A stretch of 64,000 nucleotides of DNA, from positions 62,001 to 126,000 of the forward strand of contig NW_027195265.1 of NCBI RefSeq assembly GCF_038502225.1. Direction: 5' to 3'. Positions within the stretch are counted from its first letter, which is position 1; every line of letters begins with the position of its first letter. Positions 11,305-21,348 of this stretch are shown here, in pieces. Source of the DNA: Cherax quadricarinatus. Taxonomy: Eukaryota > Arthropoda > Malacostraca > Decapoda > Parastacidae. A program made the position numbers and the translations under genes. Below the pieces are notes generated by a model, which saw only the letters and a list, made by a program, of their open reading frames with translations, made no database searches and had not been told where the DNA came from.

Positions 11305-11331
11305 ATCTTCAATAAAAGTAAGTGTCATGTA
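11305..11331 (+). promoter_or_regulatory. Poly(A) signal overlapping splice-donor-like site
   Basis: TTCAATAAAAGTAAGTGTCATG lies about 50 bases after the stop codon. AATAAA directly abuts GTAAGT. The same composite is present in four other Tigger elements here. Confidence 0.6.
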
Positions 11332-12102
11332 ATTGTGCATGCCTTTTTCAGTTTGTGTGTATTAAAATTAACATTTCATGTGGTAAAAAAAATTTTTTTT
11401 CATACTTTTGGGCGTCTTGCACGGATTAATTTTATTTCCATTATTTCTTATGGGGAAAATTAATTCGCATAACGATTATTTCGCATAACGATGAGCCCTC
11501 TTGCACGGATTAAAATCGTTAACCGGGGGTCCACTGTAGTCTGCATAATAGTAAATCTTCTATTTTTTGTTTGAATAAAATTTCAAAATAAAAAGCAAGA
11601 GTAATATCACAGGGACCTGGAGACATGACTGATGAACAAAGAAAATGCTATTTTAGAGCCAGGAATGTCTGCATTGTTCATTCTGGACCTTATTTTGAAA
11701 TTGTCGTATTTTTTAATTTCGTGAAATTGGCCAAATTGCAAATTTCTGACCATGTTATTGGGTAGTTGAAATCAGTAAATGGGCAGTTTCTTGTACTCAA
11801 TCGATAGAAAAAATAGAGTTCTGAAGAAATAGTTATGAGTTTGGTTGACTGGAATAACAGAATTAACCGAAAATAGGGCTCAAAGTGGGCGAAATTGCCG
11901 ATTTTTAAATATCGCCGAAGTCGCTAACTTCGCGAGAGCGTAATTCCGTCAGTTTTCCATCAAATTTCGTTTTTTTGGTGTCTTTACAATCGGGAAAAGA
12001 TTCTCTATCATTTCATAAGAAAAAATAATTTTATTTTTTTTTTAAATTTTGCGACACCAGGAGACACCTCAGGATTTGGGGTTGCGACAGTCAAAGGGTT
12101 AA

Positions 12103-12665
12103 TTATAGATTGTGTAGGTCCACTACCTGGGTCAAAGTCTGGAAATCAATATTTATTTACGATTATGGATAAAGTAACCAGATACCCTGAAGCAATTCCC
12201 ATGCGTAGTATTAATACTAAAGCTATTCTCAAAGCTTTAACAAAATTCATTTCTTGTTTTGGCATTCCTAAAACTATTCAAAGTGATCAAGGTACTAACT
12301 TTACTGCCAAAGCATTTAGGGAAGTATTAACTAGGTTAGGGATAATCCACAACTTATCCACTGCCTATCATCCTCAGTCCCAAGGCGCCTTGGAAAGATT
12401 CCATCAAACGTTAAAAACTATGATGAGAACTTTTTGCATGCACTTTCCTACAGACTGGGATGAATCACTACCTTTGTTGCTGTTCTCAGTACGAGAGACG
12501 GTGCAAGAGTCTACCGGGTATAGTCCGTTTGAGCTGATCTTTGGGCACAATGTACGAGGTCCTCTTCGGGTGCTCAAAGAAGGATGGATGGGAGAAGACA
12601 TTAGCTCGACACTCTACAACCCGTCTTCAAGGTTTGCAGGTGGCACGTCAGTTAGCAAAGGCTAA
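12103..12665 (+). pseudogene. pol: Pol: integrase catalytic core
   Basis: The DDE triad is visible: D in IIDCVGPLPGSKSG, D in IQSDQGTNFTAKAF, and E in SQGALERFHQTLK. The C-terminal part of the core (TGYSPFELIFGHNVRGPL) is normal for gypsy-type integrases. The frame stops at 12665, but the continuing C-terminal domain is in another frame from about 12590, so there is an indel near 12600. The nested element separates this from its zinc finger. Confidence 0.93.
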
Positions 12666-13029
12666 CCTAAAGACAGCTCAAAGTAAGATGAAACAGAGGT
12701 ATGACAGAAGTGCAAAATTCCGCTCCTTCCATTCAGGAGACAAGGTGTTGGTGCAGGAACCTATACCTGGCCACACCTTGAAAGCTAGATTTACGGGACC
12801 TATGCAGATTGTAAGTAGATTATCCGATGTAAATTATGTGGTAGCTCCCATTGATAAGACCTCAAAAACTAAAATTTACCACATTAATCAATTAAAATAT
12901 TTCCATACACCAGATAAAGTCCCAGTAATGACTCTGTCCTCTACCTCTGAGGACGACTTTGATTCTTCGCACTCTATCTCTGAAATTAATGTTAAACTTT
13001 CTAAATTCTGTCCTCCTCAAGGATCCTAG
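12592..13029 (+). pseudogene. pol: Pol: integrase C-terminal domain
   Basis: Reads QVARQLAKANLKTAQSKMK, RYDRSAKFRSFHSGDKVLVQ and FTGPMQIVSRLSDVNYVV, the GPY/F-type module that follows gypsy integrase cores and binds DNA. It is in a different frame from the catalytic core. It ends shortly before the RT, which overlaps it in another frame. Confidence 0.85.
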
Positions 13030-13483
13030 TCCTTTAATGGAGGGACTATCTGAAATGCAAGCAACAAGTTTAACTGAGCTTCTACAGTCATATCCTAATA
13101 TTTTTTCGGATGTGCCGAAAAAATGTACGTTAGGTTATCATGATGTAGATGTGGGAAACTCTAAACCAATTAAACTCTCCCCCTACAGAGCTAATCCTGA
13201 AAAGCAGAGGCTACTTCAGCAGGAAGTAGAATTTTTGTTAAAGCATAGTTTAGTGGAGGAGTCATCTAGTCCATGGGCTTCACCGTGCATCCTTGTGAAG
13301 AAGGCTGATGGAGGGTTTCGTGTGTGTACAGACTACCGTAAGGTGAATGAGGTCACAGTTACAGATGCTTACCCTCTTCCTCGTCTGGATGACGTAACTG
13401 ACTTTGTGGGTAAGGCTACATTTGTGTCCAAGTTAGATCTCCTTAAAGGTTACTATCAGGTACCTTTGACGGATAAGGCGTAA
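12959..13483 (+). pseudogene. pol: Pol: reverse transcriptase, fingers and first palm aspartate
   Basis: Shows SYPNIFSDVP, PIKLSPYRANP, SSPWASPCILVKKADGG, RVCTDYRKVNEVTV, DAYPLPRLDD and KLDLLKGYYQVPL, the classical Ty3/gypsy RT blocks; the first catalytic D is in KLDLLKGY. The frame hits a stop at 13481-13483. Several residues of the next block (usually an AFVTP stretch) are missing here, so a small deletion with a frameshift separates the two RT pieces. Confidence 0.93.
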
Positions 13484-14397
13484 TTCCAGGAGGTCATTAT
13501 CAATACACAGTTACCCCCTTCGGAATGAAAAATTCCCCCTCTTCATTCCAGAAACTTATCCATCAGGCTATTAAAGGACTTGAAGGCACGGCAGCGTACC
13601 TAGATGATATTGTTGTGGTGTCTGATACTTGGGATCAACACCTACTTAGACTTAAGGCTCTTTTTGAGACCTTTCAGAGTTCCCATTTAACAGTTAATTT
13701 ATCTAAATCTTCCTTTGGCCAGGCCACTATCACTTTTCTAGGCCATGAAGTAGGTAGTGGTAAAGTTGCCCCTAAACTTGCTAAAGTTCTTGCTATTAAA
13801 GATTATCCAGTTCCTCATGATAGGAAATCTCTTCAACGTTTCCTAGGCATGTTAGGATTTTACAGAAGATTCTGTAAAAATTTCTCAGATATTGTAGCCC
13901 CTCTTACCTCTCTTACCAGTCACAAAGTTCCCTTTAATTGGACCCCAGATTGTCAAACTTCTTTTGACAAAGCAAAAAGAATATTGTGTACTGCACCCAT
14001 TCTTTTGTCTCCAGACTTCTCCAAACCTTTTTCATTACAGGTTGATGCTTGTGAGTCTGGGGTTGGGGCAGTACTATTACAAATCGAGAATGAGGAGTTG
14101 CAGCCTGTAGCATACTTTTCAGCCAAGTTCCAGCCGCATCAGAGGGCTTACTCTACCATCGAAAAAGAAGCCCTCGTGCTGGTACTGGCTTTGGAGCATT
14201 TCGATGTTTATGTGGGCCAGACATCGCAGGTGGTCAGAGTCTACAGTGATCACAATCCTCTAGTATATCTCCAAACCATGAAGAATCACAACACAAGGCT
14301 CATGCACTGGACGCTAAGGCTGCAGCCCTACAATATCAAAATTGTACATATTGCCGGCAAAGAAAATGTGTTGGCAGACTCTTTATCTAGAGTCTAA
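13484..14397 (+). pseudogene. pol: Pol: RT palm and RNase H
   Basis: Starts with GGHYQYTVTPFGMKNSP, then the YLDDIVVVS catalytic box and the FLGHEVG and RFLGMLGFYRRFCKNFS blocks. The RNase H follows (VDACESGVGAVL, STIEKEALVLVLAL, VYSDHNPLVYL, AGKENVLADSLSRV), with the acidic residues kept. The domain ends at the stop at 14395-14397. Its position after, not before, integrase is the unusual trait of this element. Confidence 0.95.
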
Positions 14398-14718
14398 TAT
14401 TCTATTTACTTAGGTTAGGATGTTAGGTTACTTGTGGTAACCCTTTCCACGCTCTTTTTTTTTTATCCCCTGGTGTGGGTTTCTTTTTTTTAGTGAGGGG
14501 ATGCGGGCTACCGTCCGCCTGCATCTTGGACCTATGCTAGCCCGACTGACTGCTGTCTCACTCTGAGTTTAGGGTTTGGCTTTTTGTCACGAGAAAAGCT
14601 GAGCTCTATCTAAGAGTTGGATGGTGGAGAGGAAAGGCGGTCCCATTATTTTGTGCCATGGCGGCACAGTTACCACTGGGAGGTGGCAGCCTAATCCTGA
14701 GCCTTCTCGGGGTGGGGG
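14398..14718 (+). other. 3' untranslated region and polypurine tract
   Basis: Non-coding sequence with T-rich stretches near 14455 and 14485. The last ten bases before the LTR (GGTGGGGGTG at 14711-14720, just overlapping it) are the likely plus-strand primer. No env-like frame is seen. Confidence 0.7.
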
Positions 14719-15143
14719 TGTGGCATGCAAAGAGTACGTAACCTTTATTCGGCGCATGTACACACACTCATTTACAGGCTATCTCCCCAACCAGCGAACC
14801 AGGTTGCTGAGAGTTGATGATGGGGCCCCGTCGTTCAACTAGTGACCAGGTTCCAGCCAATAAGATGATGGTTTTGGCAATCACAGAGGTTATGTGGGTA
14901 CCACTCTCCTATCTGCCCTTGTCATTTCCATTCTAGAGCTGGTTGAAGCACGGTCTGCTCTCTAGTGGCTTCTATTTCTGCCTTGCTTACCGTAGAGTGC
15001 ACTATACTTATCACTGTACATAGTGTACATATTGCTGTTCTAAATTGGTGAAGGATAATATAAGTCTAAACTTTTTCTGCTGTGTTTATTTTGCTCCCTT
15101 TACACCCAGGATAACAGGCCATTTGGATTCCTGGGTTGTAATA
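14719..15143 (+). repeat. 3' LTR
   Basis: Nearly identical to the 5' LTR, with a few substitutions and short indels (for example GATGATGG against GATGG in the middle). It is followed by the target duplication AGGTC and then the N-terminal part of the split Tigger gene. Confidence 0.93.
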
Positions 15144-15148
15144 AGGTC

Positions 15149-15746
15149 CTTTTTGGCATTTTCTTCCAAAACATGCCTGTTTCGTCACAATTAAACACTT
15201 GTTCAGGTTTGAATTCTTCAGTGTCTATGTACCCCTTAAACTCCTGTACAAACTTCTCAGCCGCCCGTTTATCTGAACTGGCTGCCTCACCATGTCTTAC
15301 AACATTGTGTATGCCACTACTCTTCTTAAATCTGTCAAACCAGCCTCTGCTGGCCTTAAATTCACTATCAGCACTGGTTCCAGGAGTTTTCTGTACCAGA
15401 TCGGCTTGCAACTTCCTTGCCTTTTCGCAAATAATCGTCTCTGAAACACTATCACCTGCAATCTCTTTATCCTTGATCCACATCAGCAACAACTTCTCAA
15501 CCTCTTCAACTATTTGTGGTCTTTTTTTGGTTAGTATATTAACACCTTTCACAACATCAGCTTCCTTGATTTGTTCTTTCTTTGACAGGATAGTACCGAT
15601 GGTCGACTTGTTTTTCCCATACATCCTGGCAAGCTCAACAAGTCTCACACCACTCTCATACTTCTGTATTATTTCCTTCTTCACATCTATGGTGTTTCTC
15701 ACTTTCTTTACCACAGGGGTACCACTAGCAATTTCTTTGGATCCAT
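15149..15746 (-). pseudogene. Tigger transposase, N-terminal third
   Basis: On the minus strand the likely start is the ATG at 15744-15746. One missing base soon after shifts the frame, and the long open frame runs from the methionine at 15714. It shows a CENP-B-type helix-turn-helix (KKEIIQKYESGVRLVELARM, KSTIGTILSKKEQI), a second DNA-binding domain (KASRGWFDRFKKSSGIHN, VRHGEAAS) and the first catalytic aspartate in QVFNCDETGMFWKKMPKR, immediately before the LTR insertion. The rest is at 5708-6911. Confidence 0.95.
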
Positions 15747-16024
15747 GGCAGCTTATTTCAGTCCCACAAGCACTAAATACAACGAAATAATCGTAAAATG
15801 CGTGAATGAGAGCGCAGGATAGTGTTCACTCAAGCATAAACAAAGATAGACTGCTCACGGCGCCTGCGCGGGGACGAGGACAGAGCGGGTCGGCAGACAG
15901 GTCCTGTACCCAGCGGTCCCAAAATAGGGGTGTGTTCGATAACAGGGACACGGTTTGTCCGAAAAAATGGTCCAATTTTCGAAACGTTCAATATGTGATA
16001 CGTTTGATTTTTGAGGTTCCACTG

Positions 16025-16325
16025 TATAATAAACATGCTACATAACAAATAAACATATAAATTAGCATAAATATGAGATGTTTTTTCAGTCAGCTTGACA
16101 GAGTGAACAAAAACCATTTGTGTCCAGGCTGGTAAAAACAACAACAACAACTAGTTTGTTTACAAAACTCGTGAACCTTCTACACCCTCATTCTCTCTCT
16201 CTCTCGTTTATTCATTTAATCTTGTTTACTCACCTCTCACTCTACATTAAGACTACAGATATTTTAAGGTAAGTAATGAGTGAACACTATTATTATATTA
16301 TAGTTTAATAATAATATTATTATTA
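16025..16325 (+). repeat. Repeat R, left copy, second part
   Basis: Continues R after the Tigger insertion. 16027-16160 is complementary to about 17402-17540, including the GACAGAGTGAACAAAAACCA stretch. The end, with (TC)n and ATTAAGACTACAGATATTTTAAGGTAAGTAATGAG-like sequence, recurs at 25690-25910 and 26020-26060 and was amplified at 26590-27156. Confidence 0.8.
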
Positions 16326-16481
16326 TTAACCCTTAAACTGTCCAAACGTAGATCTACGTTCGCTTGCATAGCACTCCAAACGCAGATCTACGTTATTTTA
16401 CATTCTTTCTTATGGAGAAAATTAAGGTCGGAGCGCTACGCGTGCAAACATAGATCTACGTTTGGACAGTTTAAGGGTTAA
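16326..16481. mobile_element. TTAA MITE with CGTAGATCTACG boxes
   Basis: A 156-bp element with inverted ends TTAACCCTTAAACTGTCC and its complement. It carries three AGATCTACG-type boxes, two at the left and one at the right. The TTAA at each end fits piggyBac-type integration. Confidence 0.92.
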
Positions 16482-16930
16482 TATTAGTACATACGTATTA
16501 TTGTAATAATAATACTTATTAATATTATTATTAATTTAGGGCACTGGAGCACAGATCCACTGTATAGCACTTTGTCTGGATTTTTTTTTTGGGTTATCCT
16601 AGGTAATTTATACTATGTATGATAACTTTACTTACGTGTACTTGTGAGAGATACAGATACAGATGGAGAGACAGCCAAATTCAGTCAGCCAACCAACCAA
16701 CCACCCACCCACCCATCCGGTCTGCAAGCCAGCCAACCAAATACGTATTACACATGTTTCAGAGTCATTTCTCTTTACTTAAGGTATAGGTTATACTACA
16801 TTCTGGCAGGATGACACTACCAGTGGTATTCTCCCATTCCACTGTGTCGACAATACATAAAGATAACAGTAACATACAATACTGTACAAGATGTAAAATT
16901 TACAATACAGTCCACTACCATGTATACATA
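16482..16930. other. Unclassified A/T-rich sequence
   Basis: Holds a short imperfect AAT/TTA stretch, a CAACCAACCAACCACC run near 16688 and no frame worth reporting. The TATAGCACTTTGTCTGG stretch near 16560 resembles 18770-18790, so degraded repeats are likely. Confidence 0.5.
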
Positions 16931-17215
16931 TTATATGGTGCATAAATGATTAAATCTCCATGGGGAAGTGGAACAGAATTCCTCCTCCGTAAGTCATGCG
17001 TGTTGTAAGAGGTGACTAAAATGCCAGGGGCAAGGGGCTAGTAACCTCTTCTGTATATATTACTAAATGTAAAAGGAGAAACTTTCGTTTTTCCTTTTGG
17101 GCCACCCCGCCTTGGTGGTGCACCCCGCCTCAGTGGGCCACCCTGCCTCGGTGGGCCACCCCGCCTCGGTGGGATACGGCCGGTGTGTTGAAAGAAGAAA
17201 TGATTAAAATATATC
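16931..17215 (+). mobile_element. 3' end of RTE-like LINE (plus strand)
   Basis: Contains AAAAGGAGAAACTTTCGTTT, a few tandem GGGCCACCCCGCCTCGGT units and the terminal GGCCGGTGTGTTGAAAGAAG. The complement of this tail, with the same units, stands at the 3' end of the RTE-like LINE at 55605-56480 and at 26158-26301 and 59691-59930. No coding part is included, so this is a 5'-truncated insertion. Confidence 0.75.
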
Positions 17216-17399
17216 AATAGTACATTATGGTAAAAAGAATGAAATAATGATTGTACATTACATGACAGTACTATGTAGGTAGTTTATATAGCAAAGGTTT
17301 GACATTATGCCCTACCCAGTATGTCGGCAATTTTCAAAGGTTCAACTTACGTCCATTTTGACTTGTGACCATTTGGTCGGAACCAAGCTCGGTCGTAAG
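17216..17399. other. Unclassified spacer between inverted R copies
   Basis: Non-coding. The end, TCGGTCGTAAGTAGGATGG, resembles 18593-18610, so a small degraded MITE may be present. Confidence 0.4.
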
Positions 17400-18310
17400 T
17401 AGGATGGTACTTGTAGTTGTTGTTATTGTTGTTACCAGCCCAGACATGAATGGTTTTTGTTCACTCTGTCAAGCTGACTGGAAAAACATCTCGTATTTAT
17501 GTTAATTTATATGTTTATATGTTATGTAGTGTGTTTATTATATAATTTTGAAAAAAATCATGGATTAAGCAAAATGTCTATATTAACATATAACCATATG
17601 ACCTGTCTTTGTAATACTCATTTGTGCTTAATTGTTATTTGTTTACTGTAATTTTTACCACTGAATATATCATTGCTTAGTTAATCTTAAGTTAATTTTA
17701 AGCTGCCCATAATGCTCTGCATACAAGGAACTTTTGGCAAGTGCGCTTAACCATTGTATTTCTTTGTACATCTATGTATCATGTCCAAATTAATAATAAA
17801 TAAATAAATAAATAAATACACATTTAATGCACCTCAGAGTGATTATTATTGTGTTATTATTATCATTATTAATATGGCGTCTTCAAGACCAATAACACAC
17901 TCTTAATGATTTTAATGTGTAGCTGCACACCAGCACAGGTGCAAGATGTGGAGTTTATAGTAGTTAAGTTCTTATTTTATTTGTTCTAGAGCGTATATCA
18001 GCTTTTTATGTTATTTATATTGTTTATTATGTCAGATGAATTGTGATAGATAAATAAGCCGTAGAGCTGATATTAGCATCATACTGAAGATGTGACGACT
18101 CTGCTTCGTGTGTAATACCTGTTGGTTCATGAGCGGTTCTGAGACAGACAGACAAGCAGACAGATAGACAGACACACAGGTAGACAGAAAGACAGACACA
18201 CAGGTAGACAGAAAGACAGACACACACAGGAAGACATAAAGACAGACAGACAGACAGACAGTTACAGACAGACAGATATACAGGCAGACAAATACAGACA
18301 GGTTTATGTG
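17400..18310 (-). repeat. Repeat R, right copy (inverted)
   Basis: The complement of the left R copy (4897-5409 joined to 16025-16160). At 17590-17818 it is interrupted by a LINE 3' tail ending in AATA units, absent from the left copy. The outer edge is a (CAGA)n array at 18140-18310. With the left copy it forms a long inverted pair separated by about 1.2 kb of unique sequence (after removal of Tigger A). Confidence 0.82.
17590..17818 (+). mobile_element. LINE-type 3' tail inside R
   Basis: Matches 4597-4896 in the same orientation, with the same ending (ATCATGTCCAAATTAATAAT and AATA units). It separates two parts of R that are contiguous in the left copy, which shows it inserted after R. 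Confidence 0.75.
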
Positions 18311-18969
18311 CAACAATGAAAACAAATAGAGTTCGAGAGCAAGAGCCTTTCTTGCTACAATCTCCAGTGCAAGATTCAGACTTCCTCTTAGGGGCCATGG
18401 TGCAATTTACTGTCCAGTTAGTACAGTTAATACAGTATGATGCTGCTGATAGGGCAGGGTTACTCAAACTGATGCTGCCTGCATGGCGCGTTACCACCGC
18501 AAGTATCATCAAATGTTGTACAGCGGTATGCATCAGGCGGCCCAGCCCAGCTGCCAGATGCACAGTTATAAGTTGAGTGGATGTATGTTGAGGTCGTAAG
18601 TTGGATGGTAGGTGTATGTCGATGGTAATAATAATTAATAATAATTAATAACAATAATAACAATCACTATGGAGCGCTTTAAATGTCAGCTACCAAACCT
18701 ACATGAAATACACATGACATTTAAAGCACTTCAGAGCGATTATTATTACAGTAGGACCCTGCTTTATGGCACTTTGTCTTACAGCATTCCACTAATACAG
18801 ACATTTTAATTATGACCAAAACTCTATATGGCTCCCTCCACCTGACTTTCTAATATGGTCACTGCAGGGCCACCCGGTTTATTTACATTTTCCGTGAGCA
18901 TGACTCTCCATTACATCTGGAAACTTTCCAAAATTTCAAGTGTTTCAAAGTTATTTCATATTTTATACA
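18311..18969. other. Unclassified sequence with an inverted repeat
   Basis: No gene is supported. At 18662-18745 a hairpin-forming inverted repeat (AGCGCTTTAAATGTCA against TGACATTTAAAGCACTT) with a 25-base loop is visible. ACAGTAGGACCCTGCTTTAT at 18749 looks like the start of another small DNA element whose far end I cannot find. Confidence 0.5.
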
Positions 18970-19291
18970 GCCTCTCCTCAAAATGACGGAGTTCCGTTCC
19001 CAAGACCACGTCGTTAAACGTATTCGTCGTTAACTGCAGAGCACACCGTAATGGTGGTGTGTTTGTGTCAACCATCTTTGATATTGTTTTAATGTCACCT
19101 TTGCACTATTTATAATGTTGCTGGTATATTTTTAAATGTTTATACAGTAGTGTACTGTACATTGTAATAAACAGAGTAGAGGAAATCAGTTCTAATATAC
19201 ATTATTTTGATATGCATGCTGGTCAGAGAGCCCGTCGTAAGTCCGAGTCATCGGTAAATGAGTATGTTGCTAAGTGAGGATAGGCTGTATA
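18970..19291. mobile_element. TA-type MITE (TACAGCCTCTCCTC ends)
   Basis: Ends TACAGCCTCTCCTCA and TGAGGATAGGCTGTA are inverted. The body (GTGTCAACCATCTTTGATATTG and neighbouring bases) recurs at 42068-42405 and, inverted and diverged, at 27185-27520. The class is unknown; mariner-like is possible from the TA. Confidence 0.7.
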
Positions 19292-19752
19292 TACTCTGAT
19301 AATTATACAGTAGACCATTGTGTCTACTTACTGACTGACTTAAAGTTAGACATTTTCATTGAAGAGGACCCTGAAACGGTGTCTAGAGCAGCTGATGCCT
19401 TACTGTCAGTTGTATAATGTACTGCAGGGCAAAATGGAACAGAAATCCTTTACAGAATTTATGCACACTCCAGTATAACCATCAACTTCAGTACTAGTAC
19501 CTCTACCATCCACCTCAGCCCAGTAGGGCCGCAGCATAACCATAATCATCCACAAACACCAGCACCCACAATTTAAGGTAAACTTCAGCAGTAAAAACAA
19601 CATAATACATCACGACAATGAACTACAATTACATATTCGCTTCTATTTTTTGTAAAATCTGTTGGTCTAAAAAAAAGTTGTTTGGCTTTTTGGGGCTCCC
19701 AGGAACGTAACCCTATTTTTCCCACAAGTTCTTCAGTTTGTCTAACACGGTT
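19292..19752. other. Unclassified sequence
   Basis: A non-coding stretch with no recognisable repeat ends. Short minus-strand frames have no family features. Confidence 0.4.
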
Positions 19753-20824
19753 TTAACCCTTCGACTGTTTTGGTCATATATATACGTCTTACGCGCCACT
19801 GTTTTGGACATATTAATATGTGTAAATTCTAGCAGCTTCAAATCAAGCAGGAGAAAGCTGGTAGGCCCACATGCGAGAGAATGGGTCTGTGTGGTCAGTG
19901 TGCACCACATAAAAAAAATCCTGCAGCACAAAGTGCACAATTAGAAAAAAAAAAACTGACTTTTTTTGGATTAAAACGTCAACTTTGAGGTGTATTTTTG
20001 TATAGTATTTATCGTTGTACTTTCGTTTTCATGGTCTCACGTGATAAAATGGAAAACACATTACAGAAATAGAGATGATTTTGATTACTCTCATGATGAA
20101 AACGACCTTGAAATTGAGCTCCAAGTAGAGGAAATGTTCGATTTTTACCAATGTTTAGGAGTAAGCAAATCACACCACATGTCCAATACACTTCAACTGG
20201 GGAGTCTAATATTCTTTCACTAGTGCACTGATATTATTTATACCATTTTTACAATAGTGCATTAGTCTGTATAACAGTAAATTTTGTGTTTTCTGTATGA
20301 ATAAAAAGTCAAAATAGAAAGCAATAGTAATATAAGAGGGGCCTAGAGACGTGACTAATAAACAGAGGATATGTTATTTTAGTGCCAAGAATGTCTACAT
20401 TGTTTATTCTGGACCCTATTTTGAAATTGGCATCTTTTTTAATTTGCATGAAATTGGTCAAATTGCCAATTTCTGACCACTTTATTGGGTAGTTCAAATC
20501 GGTAAATGGGCGATTTCTTGTACTCAACCAATAGAAAAAATGGAGTTCTAAAGAAACAGCTATGAGTTTGGTCAACTGGAACAACAGACTTGGCCAAAAA
20601 CAGGGCTCAAAGTCGGCAAAATCGCCGATGCGTATATGTCGCCGAGACTGCTAACTTTGCAGGAGTGTAATTCCGTGAGTTTTCAACCAAATTTCGTACT
20701 TTTGGTGTCATTACCATCGGGAAAAGATTCTCTATCATTTCATAAGAAAAAATAATTTTTTTCCCAAAAATTTTGCGACATAGAATGAGTTTCAGAAAGG
20801 GGCTTGCAACAGTCAAATGGTTAA
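19753..20824. mobile_element. piggyBac-like non-autonomous element, copy B
   Basis: Ends TTAACCCTTCGACTGTT and GCAACAGTCAAATGGTTAA. It is 1072 bp. It is alignable along its length with copies A and C, including the subterminal GAGAGAATGGGTCTGTGTGG stretch near 19875 and the interior near 20390-20720. It encodes nothing. Another TTAA element starts four bases later. Confidence 0.92.
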
Positions 20825-20888
20825 CTGTTAACCCTTTCTGGGTCCAAAGGCAAAAAGGCAAAATCGGAAGGGGTGCCCCAGTGTCCAA

Positions 20889-20896
20889 GAAATTTT

Positions 20897-20944
<48 letters not shown>
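20889..20944 (+). repeat. Poly(A) tract
   Basis: About 54 uninterrupted A residues near the 3' end of the piggyBac element. The TTTTC before and CTTACAG after could mark a processed-RNA-type insertion, but no source sequence is recognisable. Confidence 0.85.
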
Positions 20945-20951
<7 letters not shown>

Positions 20952-21348
20952 AGAATTAAAGAGTATATTTTTGTGAAGGTAATAAAACAAAAAAAATTCT
21001 GATCAGTACTTACCGAGATACAGAGGCGAGAAGTTGACCCAAAATGACGTGGTGGTGGCAACATCGGCGATTTCCACAAACTCGCCTTTCTTTACTTTAT
21101 TTTTTTTATATACTTATTTCTTTTCTTTTCTAATTTTTTTCTTTTCCTACTAACATTTGGGGCCTGAGAGACCAATACTCTATATAATGTATATATATAA
21201 ACTCACTGTATTGAACACAATAACCGCACTAAAGTTATTATCATATTATTGTTTACCACTGTTGTTTATTACAATAAACATGCACAAATATTGTATAATA
21301 CTAATGTTCTATCATATATTTACATATTTACAATCACTGGACATGGTT

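Larger units (their letters stand above)
10561..11536 (+). mobile_element. Tigger deletion derivative in piggyBac-like copy A
   Basis: Ends CAGTGGACCCCCGCATAACG and its inverted complement, with TA duplications at 10559-10560 and 11537-11538. It is 976 bp. It keeps the start and the end of a Tigger transposase gene but lacks the DDE core. The same two internal deletions occur in 43402-44351. Confidence 0.93.
10047..12102. mobile_element. piggyBac-like non-autonomous element, copy A
   Basis: Bounded by TTAACCCTTTGACTGTCGC and its inverted complement, with TTAA at both ends. Without the nested Tigger derivative it is about 1.08 kb, the same size as copies B (19753-20824) and C (37185-38262). 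Two CGTATATATAC-type palindromes lie within the first 65 bases. A conserved subterminal stretch near 10160-10205 is shared with the other copies and with the piggyBac at 20828-24170. No transposase is encoded. Confidence 0.92.
6912..15143 (+). mobile_element. Gmr1-like Ty3/gypsy LTR retrotransposon
   Basis: A complete element of 8.2 kb including a nested 2.05-kb insertion. It has LTRs of about 423-425 bp, a 5-bp duplication AGGTC at 6907-6911 and 15144-15148, a primer-binding site just after the 5' LTR and a G-rich tract just before the 3' LTR. The domain order is Gag, protease, integrase, RT, RNase H. Integrase before RT is the Ty1/copia order, but the RT and RNase H are Ty3/gypsy-like; this combination is known from Gmr1-like elements. 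Several frameshifts make it non-autonomous. No env-like frame is seen. Confidence 0.92.
5410..16024 (-). mobile_element. Tigger (pogo) DNA transposon A, split by an LTR element
   Basis: Terminal inverted repeats CAGTGGAACCT...GAAAAATCAAAC and GTTTGATTTTTGAGGTTCCACTG stand at the two ends, with TA on each side (5408-5409, 16025-16026). Without the LTR retrotransposon and one 5-bp duplication it is about 2.4 kb, a normal Tigger length. It encodes one minus-strand transposase in two pieces, 15149-15746 and 5708-6911. Near 5641-5662 (minus) lies AATAAAGGTAAGT, a poly(A) signal overlapping a splice-donor-like site. Confidence 0.95.

Noticed and set aside
6912..15143. An endogenous retrovirus with envelope
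   Set aside because: No env-like frame lies between RNase H and the 3' LTR; only about 320 non-coding bases are there.
15173..15790. A 205-codon plus-strand frame over the Tigger N-terminal part
   Set aside because: It is the complement of the transposase gene; the minus-strand frame has clear helix-turn-helix and catalytic blocks.
20889..20944. A processed pseudogene ending in poly(A)
   Set aside because: No coding sequence or transcript-like body precedes the A run, and it lies inside the piggyBac end region.
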